5,042 bases of DNA from Dermatophilaceae bacterium (GTDB lineage Bacteria; Actinomycetota; Actinomycetes; Actinomycetales; Dermatophilaceae). The position numbers were made by a program, and so were the translations under genes. Location of the stretch: positions 1 to 5,042 of the forward strand of contig JABFXB010000310.1 of assembly GCA_013361975.1 (NCBI GenBank), written 5' to 3'. How positions within the stretch are numbered: position 1 is the first letter of the stretch; every line of letters starts with the position of its first letter. Below are positions 1 through 5,042 of this stretch, one piece after another. Below the pieces are notes generated by a model. The model was given only the letters and a program-made list of their open reading frames with translations, did not search any database and was not told the DNA's origin.

Positions 1-7
1 TGCTCAT
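1..7 (-). CDS. pstA: Start of probable pstA (phosphate ABC transporter permease), cut by the window edge
   Basis: Only the first seven bases are visible: an ATG at 7-5 followed by AGC and one further base. The ATG shares four bases (ATGA) with the pstC stop codon, the classic arrangement for translational coupling. A good ribosome binding site, AGGAAGG at 24-18, lies ten bases upstream inside the end of pstC. No protein sequence can be read, so the identity is inferred only from the nearly universal pstS-pstC-pstA-pstB order. PstA would be the second membrane subunit, pairing with PstC in the phosphate channel. Confidence 0.6.
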
Positions 8-1011
8 TCGCTGAAGGCCTTCCTGCGCTCGATGACGATGCGGGCGATGCTGTTGACGACGAAGGTCAGCACGAAGAGCACGAGGCCGGCGGCGATGTAG
101 GCGCCGGTCTTGCTCGGGTTGCTGAACTCCGAGGCGTTGTTGGCGATCTTGGACGCGAACGTCTCGCCGCCGTTGAAGAGCGAGAACGTCCACTTGGCGC
201 CGTCGGGGAGCGCGGAGACGAGGAAGGTGACCGCGATGGTCTCTCCGAGGGCGCGACCGAGGGCCAGCATCGCCGCGGAGATGACGCCCGGCCTGCCGAA
301 GGGCAGCACCGCGGTGCGGATCATCTCCCACTGCGTGGCGCCGAGGGCGAGCGCACCCTCCTTGTGTGTCGCGGGCGTCTGGTCGAAGACCTCGCGCGAG
401 AGCGCCGTGACGATCGGCAGCACCATGATCGCGAGCACGACGCCGATGAAGGCGATGGTGCCGCCGGTGATGCCGGCCGGGCTGAAGAGCGGGACCCAGC
501 CGAGGGTGTCCTCGACCCACTGCTGGACCGGCTTCCACACCGGGAAGAAGACGATGAGGCCCCACAGGCCGTAGACGATGGAGGGCACCGCGGCCAGCAG
601 GTCGACGAGGCCGGCGGCGGGCCGCCGCATCCAGACGGGGGCGTACTGCGTGAGGAACAGGGCCACCGCGACGCCGACGGGCACCGCGATGAGCATGGCG
701 ATGGTCGAGGCTGCGACGGTGGTCCAGAGGAACTCGAGGATGCCGAAGGCCGGCTTCTCGCCGCCGGGTGCCCACACGCGGCTGGTGAAGAAGTTCTCCG
801 AGTTGTTCGTCAGAGCCGGGACGGCCTGCACGACGAGGAACACGGCGATGAGGGTGACGATGGCGATGACGAGCACGCCGGAACCCGTGGCGAAGCCACC
901 GAAGAGTCGGTCACCCAGGCGTCCGGTGGAGGCGCGGTCGCCCCGGAGCGGTTTGCCGCCGTCAGGGCCGGGAAGCTCGTCCGCGGCGGATGCACCTGTC
1001 ACTGTCGACAC
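4..1011 (-). CDS. pstC: Phosphate ABC transporter permease PstC
   Basis: This is a membrane subunit of the high-affinity phosphate importer PstSCAB. It forms the channel with PstA, receives phosphate from PstS and couples to the ATPase PstB. From GTG at 1011 the product is 335 residues, normal for PstC. A polar cytoplasmic N-terminal stretch of about 42 residues, rich in Gly, Asp and Arg, is followed by six hydrophobic segments near 45-66, 92-121, 133-159, 180-204, 242-268 and 303-326. The cytoplasmic EAA-type loop that contacts the ATPase is clear at about 216-240 (HKEGALALGAT, then LPFGRPG), followed by GRALGET at 252-258. The GTG start is chosen because AGGAAGAGG at 1026-1018 lies six bases before it. 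An in-frame TTG at 1050 would add 13 residues but falls inside the upstream stem-loop region. It follows pstS by 115 bases and its stop overlaps the next ATG, so it is probably cotranscribed from the pstS promoter. Confidence 0.96.
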   Translation of the reverse strand: MSTVTGASAADELPGPDGGKPLRGDRASTGRLGDRLFGGFATGSGVLVIAIVTLIAVFLVVQAVPALTNNSENFFTSRVWAPGGEKPAFGILEFLWTTVAASTIAMLIAVPVGVAVALFLTQYAPVWMRRPAAGLVDLLAAVPSIVYGLWGLIVFFPVWKPVQQWVEDTLGWVPLFSPAGITGGTIAFIGVVLAIMVLPIVTALSREVFDQTPATHKEGALALGATQWEMIRTAVLPFGRPGVISAAMLALGRALGETIAVTFLVSALPDGAKWTFSLFNGGETFASKIANNASEFSNPSKTGAYIAAGLVLFVLTFVVNSIARIVIERRKAFSE

Positions 1012-1017
1012 GTGGGG

Positions 1018-1026
1018 CCTCTTCCT
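1018..1026 (-). promoter_or_regulatory. Ribosome binding site that fixes the pstC start
   Basis: AGGAAGAGG on the minus strand matches the end of 16S rRNA well and stands six bases before GTG at 1011-1009. It favours this GTG over the in-frame TTG at 1050 and over a second GTG three codons downstream at 1002. Confidence 0.75.
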
Positions 1027-1045
1027 TGGTTGAGGGGAGAACTGG

Positions 1046-1083
1046 CGCAAGGGCGGACGCCGAGTGCGGCGCCCGCCCCTGCA
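1046..1083 (-). terminator. Strong intercistronic stem-loop between pstS and pstC (attenuator or mRNA-stabilising hairpin)
   Basis: Read on the minus strand, bases 1083-1067 pair with 1062-1046 to give a 17-bp stem with three G-U pairs and no mismatch, closed by the four-base loop CACT at 1066-1063. The inner 12 bp (GGGCGGGCGCCG against CGGCGTCCGCCC) are almost all G-C. The arms differ from a perfect DNA palindrome only where RNA can form G-U pairs, so the structure reads better as minus-strand RNA than as a DNA site. No U-run follows, as is common for hairpins in GC-rich actinobacteria. Lying in a polycistronic operon, it is more likely a partial terminator, or a barrier to 3' decay that protects pstS mRNA, than a full stop. 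The structure is seen; the role is inferred. Confidence 0.75.
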
Positions 1084-1093
1084 TTGTGGGCCA

Positions 1094-1120
1094 GTCCGGT
1101 GTCATCCGGGCCAGCCGGAC
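1094..1120 (-). repeat. Short inverted repeat just after the pstS stop codon
   Basis: The six-base arms GTCCGG (1120-1115, minus strand) and CCGGAC (1099-1094) are separated by 15 bases. On the plus strand GGGCCAG also recurs at 1088-1094 and 1108-1114, so part of the symmetry may come from a 20-base direct duplication. It could be a weak first hairpin before the strong one at 1046-1083, but six pairs with a long loop are not convincing alone. Confidence 0.3.
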
Positions 1121-1126
1121 GGTGGA

Positions 1127-2260
1127 TCAGGAGATCGCGTCGACCGCGGTCTTGACCTTGGCGGCGACCTCGGCGGGCAGCGGGGCGTAGCCCTTGGCCT
1201 CGAGGCCCTTCTGCGTCTCGTCCGAGGCGAAGGACTTGAGGAAGGCCTTGACCTTCTTGCCCGTCTCGGCGTCGGCGTACTTCGAGCAGACGATCTCGTA
1301 GGTCACGAGGACGATCGGGTACGCGCCGGCCTCCTTGGTCGCGTAGTCGATCTTGAGCGCGAGGTCGTTGCCCGTGCCCGTCTGCTTCGCGGTGGCGATC
1401 GTCTTGCCGGCCGACTCGGCGGTCAGCTCGACCGGGCCGGCGCCGGTGTCGATCTGGGCCATCGGGAGCTGGTTCTGCTGGGCGTAGGAGAGCTCGACGT
1501 ACGTGATGCCGCCGTCCTGGCCCTTCGTCGCCGTGGCGACACCGGCCGACTTCTCCTTGCCCTCGCCCTTGCCGGTCCACTTCTTGCCGGTCTCGTAGGG
1601 CCAGGCGTCGGGTGCGGCGGCCTTGAGGTACTTGGTGAAGTTCTCGGTCGTGCCCGACTCGTCGGAGCGGAAGAAGACCTTGATCGGGGTCGAGGGCAGC
1701 GTGACGCCCTTGTTGAGCGCGGCGATGGCCGGGTCGTTCCAGGCGGTGATCTTGCCGTCGAAGATCTTCGCGGCGACCTCGGCGTTGAGCACGAGCTTGT
1801 CGACGCCCTTGACGTTGTAGGCGATCGCGATCGGGCCGGTGACCATCGGCAGGTTCCAGGCCTCGGAGCCACACGCCTGCTTGGCGGCCTCGGTCTCGAT
1901 GACGCCGTCCTTCGGCTTGGTCTTGAGCGCCGAGTCGGAGCCGGCGAAGTCGACCTGCTTGGCGATGAACTGCTTGATGCCGGCGCCGGAGCCGGTGGGC
2001 TGGTAGTCGATCGTGGCGTCGGCGCAGGCGGTCTGGTAGGCCTTGATGGCCTCGTCGATGGCGTTCTTCTGGGCCGAGGAGCCCTCGGCCTTGAGGTCGC
2101 CCGTGAAGCAGTCGCCCGAAGCCGCGGAGGTGCTGCCGCCGGCGGCGCCGGTCGAGCCGGAACCCGGCTGGGCGCCGTTGTTCTCGGAGGCGCAGGCAGA
2201 GAGCGCAAGAGCGCCGGACAGGGCGATGGCGCCGAGAGCGCTGATACGCGAAACAGACAC
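1127..2260 (-). CDS. pstS: Phosphate-binding lipoprotein PstS
   Basis: This is the extracytoplasmic phosphate receptor of the PstSCAB importer, anchored by lipid to the outer face of the membrane. From GTG at 2260 the product is 377 residues. It opens with a short basic start, a hydrophobic core and the lipobox LSAC at 20-23, so Cys23 should be the acylated N-terminus of the mature protein. A Gly/Ser/Ala-rich linker covers about 30-50. The phosphate-pocket motifs of the family are present: GSSAQ near 60-64, TGSGAG at 89-94, FAGSD at 105-109 and RSDESGTT at 198-205, where Arg198, Ser202 and Thr204 are the expected ligands. Four cysteines (51, 79, 130, 325) in the mature part may form disulfides. 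The start is supported by GAGAGGGAA at 2276-2268 and by the position of the signal peptide. It is the first gene after a PHO box, which fits strong induction in phosphate starvation. Confidence 0.96.
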   Translation of the reverse strand: MSVSRISALGAIALSGALALSACASENNGAQPGSGSTGAAGGSTSAASGDCFTGDLKAEGSSAQKNAIDEAIKAYQTACADATIDYQPTGSGAGIKQFIAKQVDFAGSDSALKTKPKDGVIETEAAKQACGSEAWNLPMVTGPIAIAYNVKGVDKLVLNAEVAAKIFDGKITAWNDPAIAALNKGVTLPSTPIKVFFRSDESGTTENFTKYLKAAAPDAWPYETGKKWTGKGEGKEKSAGVATATKGQDGGITYVELSYAQQNQLPMAQIDTGAGPVELTAESAGKTIATAKQTGTGNDLALKIDYATKEAGAYPIVLVTYEIVCSKYADAETGKKVKAFLKSFASDETQKGLEAKGYAPLPAEVAAKVKTAVDAIS

Positions 2261-2267
2261 GAGTGTG

Positions 2268-2276
2268 TTCCCTCTC
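2268..2276 (-). promoter_or_regulatory. Ribosome binding site that fixes the pstS start
   Basis: GAGAGGGAA ends seven bases before GTG at 2260-2258. It decides the start against the in-frame ATG at 2362, which would bury the lipoprotein signal 34 residues inside the protein. Confidence 0.75.
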
Positions 2277-2301
2277 GAAAGGATGTGTGGAGATGTTCCA
2301 G

Positions 2302-2321
2302 CTGGTCGGTCGACCAGGTCG
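2302..2321 (-). repeat. Palindromic GGTCG/CGACC cluster in the pstS leader
   Basis: CTGGTCG and CGACCAG form seven-base arms around a two-base centre at 2302-2317. An overlapping second palindrome, CGACC-A-GGTCG, occupies 2311-2321. As RNA the first could form a six-pair stem with a four-base loop. It lies about 40 bases upstream of the pstS start and downstream of the likely transcription start. It may be a leader hairpin, an operator or chance in GC-rich DNA; nothing seen decides between these. Confidence 0.35.
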
Positions 2322-2366
2322 TACGGACCTTGCCGAGCGACGCTGCTGGACGGTTGATCCATCGCG

Positions 2367-2397
2367 AAGATAGGTCCGCTGGGTGACGGGCCGTCCA
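2367..2397 (-). promoter_or_regulatory. Candidate pstS promoter core
   Basis: TATCTT at 2372-2367 fits the loose actinobacterial -10 pattern TAnnnT. Transcription would begin near 2362-2359, giving a leader of about 100 bases. A poor -35, TGGACG at 2397-2392, lies 19 bases upstream; a weak, over-spaced -35 is usual where an activator such as PhoP supplies the contact. The site stands just downstream of the PHO box and is the only good AT-containing hexamer in this interval. Confidence 0.5.
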
Positions 2398-2420
2398 CGT
2401 ACGGTTAACGGAAGGTGAAC
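2377..2420 (-). promoter_or_regulatory. PHO box: tandem 11-base PhoP-binding repeats upstream of pstS
   Basis: On the minus strand, GTTCACCTTCC (2420-2410) is followed directly by GTTAACCGTAC (2409-2399). The PHO box described in Streptomyces is built of 11-base direct repeats beginning GTTCACC. The first unit matches that heptamer in all seven positions and the second in six. Two weaker units continue in register, GTGGACGGCCC (2398-2388) and GTCACCCAGCG (2387-2377), each beginning with GT. A possible degenerate unit, GTCGACCTCC, precedes the first at 2430-2421. The core pair covers about -60 to -40 from the inferred transcription start, the right place for an activator. Inferred role: binding of phosphorylated PhoP to induce pstSCAB when phosphate is scarce. 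Confidence 0.85.
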
Positions 2421-2507
2421 GGAGGTCGACGGCTTGGGGTGCGGCACGAGCCCGGGATGCGCGAGCGCCGCAACGCGCCCACGATGGAGGGTTCGGGTAA
2501 CGCTCGG

Positions 2508-2528
2508 GTGCAGCACGTCGCGCCGCAC
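2508..2528 (-). terminator. Weak hairpin downstream of mutT1
   Basis: GTGCGGC (2528-2522) can pair with GCTGCAC (2514-2508) in minus-strand RNA, seven pairs including one G-U, with a seven-base loop. It begins eleven bases after the mutT1 stop codon. There is no U-run and the stem is short, so it is at best a partial terminator separating the ppk-mutT1 transcript from the pst operon. The rest of 2430-2538 shows no gene-like signal. Confidence 0.35.
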
Positions 2529-2538
2529 GGCGAGGGAG

Positions 2539-3486
2539 TCAGGTGTCGATGCGTTCCACGTCGACGAGCCGCGCCGCGTCGCCCTTGCCGACCAGGTGAC
2601 AGACGAGCACCTCACCCTTGCGCATCGACTCGGCCGCGGCCTGGCGCAGGTGCCCCGCGACGTCGCCTCGGTCGGGCGAGTGCGAGACCCTGCTGCCGAG
2701 CAGCTCGATCAGCGTGGGCAGCACGGGCCCGTGGCTGCAGACCGCGGCCGGGTCGCCCTTGCGCAGCAGGTGCTCGAGCTGACCCAGCGCGCCGTCGTGG
2801 CTCTCGGCGAAGCCCTCCTCGGAGAGGCAGTCACGGGTGCGCAGCCGAAGTCCCCGCGCGACGGCATACGGCTCCACCGTCGAGACGCAGCGGGTCGACG
2901 ACGACGACACGACGCGGGTGACGCCGTACGCGCCGAGCACGGCCGCGACGCTGCCCGCCTGGGCTCTGCCGACGGCGTCGAGCGGACGGATGCGGTCGTC
3001 GCGCTCCCACTTGCCCCTGGGCACCGCCTTGGCGTGCCGCACGAGGGCGAGCGGCCACGTGCGCAGCTCACCGGCCCGATCCGCCCGCACGAGGGCGAGC
3101 AGCTGCTCGCGGTCGCGGGCGTAGTCGAGGCGGTCGTTCGCCGACCGGACGTCGACCCAGGCGACCTCGTCGATCTCGTTCTCGAGCACGCCGGTGCCGC
3201 CGGTGACGCGGGCGGCCCAGTAGTGCACCTGCTTCGTCGCGGGACCGCCGGTCGAGTCGAGCACGGGGTACTCCGCCGAGGGGAGCGGCACGCCGAGGCG
3301 CACGACCAGCCCCGTCTCCTCGAGCGTCTCGCGGGCGGCCGCGACGTTGGGGTGCTCGCCGGGGTCGAGCTTGCCCTTGGCCCACGACCAGTCGTCGTAC
3401 TTCGGTCGGTGCACGAGCGCGACCTCGAGCTGGCCGCCACGGCGGCGCCAGGGCAGGGTGCCCGCGGCGGGGATCACGGAGGCCAC
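2539..3486 (-). CDS. mutT1: MutT1-type two-domain protein: Nudix hydrolase plus SixA-like histidine phosphatase
   Basis: The product is 315 residues with two domains. The N-terminal Nudix domain (about 1-135) carries a complete Nudix box at 38-60 (G38, E44, then RETLEETGL at 52-60), which binds the catalytic metal and pyrophosphate. The C-terminal histidine phosphatase domain (about 143-300) has VRHAKA at 149-154, with His151 as the predicted phosphoryl acceptor. It also has DRIRPLD at 164-170, Arg199 in SSSSTRC, LSEE at 221-224 as a likely acid, and a second His252 in CSHGPVLP. Mycobacterial MutT1, of the same architecture, hydrolyses 8-oxo-guanine nucleotides and dinucleoside polyphosphates; the same substrates are inferred here. 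Between ppk1 and pstS it sits among phosphate genes, 37 bases after ppk1, so probably cotranscribed with it. The GTG at 3486 is tentative: its ribosome binding site is weak, and GTG at 3477 would shorten the protein by three residues. Confidence 0.9.
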   Translation of the reverse strand: MASVIPAAGTLPWRRRGGQLEVALVHRPKYDDWSWAKGKLDPGEHPNVAAARETLEETGLVVRLGVPLPSAEYPVLDSTGGPATKQVHYWAARVTGGTGVLENEIDEVAWVDVRSANDRLDYARDREQLLALVRADRAGELRTWPLALVRHAKAVPRGKWERDDRIRPLDAVGRAQAGSVAAVLGAYGVTRVVSSSSTRCVSTVEPYAVARGLRLRTRDCLSEEGFAESHDGALGQLEHLLRKGDPAAVCSHGPVLPTLIELLGSRVSHSPDRGDVAGHLRQAAAESMRKGEVLVCHLVGKGDAARLVDVERIDT

Positions 3487-3523
3487 GCGCGCCAGTCTGC
3501 CTGATGCGGTCGACGTATGCCGG

Positions 3524-5042
3524 TCAGCGCCGGCGCGCCTTGCGGCGGCGCCTGTCGTGGCGCTCGATGAGCGTCTCCTGCAGGTCGTCGAGCGGCTCGC
3601 CCGACTCGGACAGGTGGTGTCGCACCCAGCGACCGTCGGACCCGAGGTCCCAGCGCGACGTGGTGTCGGCGAACGCGAGCTCGATGAGGTCGGACAGCTC
3701 GACGACGTGGCCCGGGTCGGCGATGCGCACCAGCGCCTCGACTCGGCGGTCGAGGTTGCGGTGCATCATGTCGGCGCTGCCGATGTAGACCTGCGGGTCG
3801 CCGCCGTGGCCGAACCAGAACACCCGTGAGTGCTCGAGGAAGCGCCCGAGCACGGAGCGCACCCGGATGTTCTCCGACAGGCCCTCGACTCCGGGGCGGA
3901 TGGCGCAGATGCCGCGAACCCAGATGTCGACGCGCACGCCGGCCATGCTGGCGCGGTAGAGCGCGTCGATCGTGGCCTCGTCGACGATCGAGTTCGCCTT
4001 GAAGACGATGCGGCCGGGCGGGGCGTCCTTGGGCCGGTTTCGGTGCAGCTCGATCTCCTCGTCGACGAGGTCGATGAGGCCCGAGCGCACCGATCGAGGC
4101 GCGACGAGCAGCCGCTTGAACTTGCTGCGCGGCGCGAAGCCGGAGAGCAGGTTGAACAGGCGCGAGAGGTCCTCGCCGACCTGCGGGTCGGTCGTGAAGA
4201 GGCCGAAGTCCTCGTAGACGCGGGCCGTCTTCGGGTTGTAGTTGCCGGTGCCGATGTGGCCGTAGCGCACGAGCCCCTCGGACTCCTGGCGCACGACGAG
4301 GCAGAGCTTCGCGTGGGTCTTGAGGCCGACGACGCCGTAGACGACGTGCACGCCCGCCTCCTCCAGCTTGCGGGCCCACGAGATGTTGTTGACCTCGTCG
4401 AAGCGCGCCTTGATCTCGACGACCGCGAGCACCTGCTTGCCGGCCTCGGCCGCGTCGATGAGGGCGTCGATGATCGGGGAGTCGCCCGAGGTGCGGTAGA
4501 GCGTCTGCTTGATCGCGAGCACCTTGGGGTCGTTCGCGGCCTGCTCGATGAAGGCCTGGACCGACGTCGAGAACGAGTTGTAGGGGTGCTGGACGAGGAC
4601 GTCCTTCTGCCGCACCGCGGCGAGCAGGTCGATGGCCTTCGCGCTCTCGGTGGGCGCGAAGTCGGGGTGGGAACGGGGGAAGAACTTCGGGAACTCGAGG
4701 TCGGAGCGGTCGACGTCGGCGATCGTGAACAGGCCCCGCAGGTCGAGCGGCGTCGGCAGCCGGTAGATCTCGCGGTCGCTGATCTGCAGCTCGCGGGCCA
4801 GCATGTCGAGGACCTTCGGGTCGATCTCGTCCTCCACCTCGAGCCGGATCGGCGGCCCGAACCGGCGCCGCGTCAGCTCCTTCTCGAGGGCGGTCAGGAG
4901 GTTCTCGGCGTCGTCCTCCTCGACCTCGAGGTCCTCGTTGCGGGTGACCCGGAACGAGAAGTGCTCCATGACGATCATGCCGGGGAAGAGCTGGTCGAGG
5001 TGGCTGGCGATGACGTCCTCGAGCGGCACGAACCGCTTGCGC
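3524..5042 (-). CDS. ppk1: Polyphosphate kinase 1, C-terminal part (start beyond the right edge)
   Basis: PPK1 transfers the terminal phosphate of ATP to polyphosphate and can run backwards to make ATP. About 505 residues are visible of a protein that normally has about 700-740. The frame stays open to the edge (RKRF before the first in-frame GTG at 5029), so that GTG is internal and the N-terminal domain and part of the head domain are missing. Counting from that GTG as residue 1, HPYNSF is at 148-153, EIKARFDE at 205-212, the catalytic THAK at 238-241 (His239, the autophosphorylated residue) and RYGHIGTGNYN at 255-265. The second conserved histidine of the tunnel, EHSR, is at 399-402 (His400), followed by YIGSADMMHRNLDRRVE at 415-431. 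The protein ends in an arginine-rich tail (RRRRKARRR). All active-site motifs seen are intact. Its promoter lies outside the window. Confidence 0.96.
   Translation of the reverse strand, partial: RKRFVPLEDVIASHLDQLFPGMIVMEHFSFRVTRNEDLEVEEDDAENLLTALEKELTRRRFGPPIRLEVEDEIDPKVLDMLARELQISDREIYRLPTPLDLRGLFTIADVDRSDLEFPKFFPRSHPDFAPTESAKAIDLLAAVRQKDVLVQHPYNSFSTSVQAFIEQAANDPKVLAIKQTLYRTSGDSPIIDALIDAAEAGKQVLAVVEIKARFDEVNNISWARKLEEAGVHVVYGVVGLKTHAKLCLVVRQESEGLVRYGHIGTGNYNPKTARVYEDFGLFTTDPQVGEDLSRLFNLLSGFAPRSKFKRLLVAPRSVRSGLIDLVDEEIELHRNRPKDAPPGRIVFKANSIVDEATIDALYRASMAGVRVDIWVRGICAIRPGVEGLSENIRVRSVLGRFLEHSRVFWFGHGGDPQVYIGSADMMHRNLDRRVEALVRIADPGHVVELSDLIELAFADTTSRWDLGSDGRWVRHHLSESGEPLDDLQETLIERHDRRRRKARRR

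Noticed and set aside
1009..1050. TTG at 1050 as the start of pstC
   Set aside because: It lies in the arm of the strong stem-loop and has no ribosome binding site. GTG at 1011 has AGGAAGAGG at good spacing.
1088..1114. GGGCCAG direct repeat, 20 bases apart, in the pstS-pstC gap
   Set aside because: Only two seven-base copies in GC-rich DNA; not enough to call an array, an attachment site or an operator.
1064..2386. A 440-codon open frame on the plus strand opposite pstS
   Set aside because: It mirrors pstS codons in very GC-rich DNA, reads as low-complexity Leu/Gly/Arg/Asp sequence and shows no family motif. The opposite strand encodes an unmistakable PstS.
999..2615. A 538-codon minus-strand frame spanning pstS in another phase
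   Set aside because: It crosses the mutT1 end, the PHO box, the pstS gene and the stem-loop. Its product is almost all Arg, Gly and Asp, typical of an out-of-phase reading of GC-rich genes.
2434..3504. A 356-codon open frame on the plus strand opposite mutT1
   Set aside because: It is Arg/Ala/Gly/Val-rich with no recognisable domain and lies opposite a gene with complete Nudix and histidine phosphatase motifs. It is a byproduct of GC-skewed codon use.
5027..5029. GTG at 5029 as the start of ppk1
   Set aside because: The frame stays open to the window edge with family-like residues (RKRF) before it. PPK1 proteins are about 200 residues longer, so this is an internal valine.
1..5042. Search for mobile elements, CRISPR arrays, tRNA or rRNA genes
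   Set aside because: No transposase or integrase motifs, no regularly spaced repeats and no clover-leaf or rRNA-like sequence were seen. The region is almost fully occupied by core phosphate genes.

Overview
The window is GC-rich, with codon third positions almost all G or C, and its genes give three independent pointers to an actinobacterium (Actinomycetota). Two of the start codons that ribosome binding sites support are GTG. A mycobacterial-type MutT1 protein (Nudix plus histidine phosphatase) sits beside a polyphosphate kinase, an association also known around ppk1 in Mycobacterium. A Streptomyces-style PHO box of 11-base direct repeats lies upstream of pstS. The family cannot be fixed from the sequence; a member of the Micrococcales is a reasonable guess, no more.

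Everything recognisable is encoded on the minus strand, so the genes read from right to left. From the right edge: the C-terminal two thirds of ppk1 (polyphosphate kinase, cut by the window edge), a 37-base gap, mutT1, and a 278-base intergenic region. That region carries a weak hairpin after mutT1, the PHO box, a candidate -10 element and an approximately 100-base leader with a small palindrome. Next come pstS (phosphate-binding lipoprotein), a 115-base gap with a very strong stem-loop, pstC (permease), and the first seven bases of a third gene, almost certainly pstA, whose ATG overlaps the pstC stop codon.

The genes form a phosphate-handling neighbourhood. PstS captures phosphate outside the membrane and PstC (with PstA and PstB, outside the window) imports it. 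PPK1 stores phosphate as polyphosphate or recovers it. MutT1 is expected to cleave oxidised guanine nucleotides or dinucleoside polyphosphates. The PHO box suggests that PhoP (PhoR-PhoP two-component system) switches on pstSCAB in phosphate starvation, and the stem-loop between pstS and pstC probably sets a higher level of the binding protein than of the permease.

I see no mobile element, CRISPR array, tRNA, rRNA or clearly novel system. The points most worth a second look are regulatory: the multi-unit PHO box, the pstS-pstC stem-loop, and the leader region of pstS.
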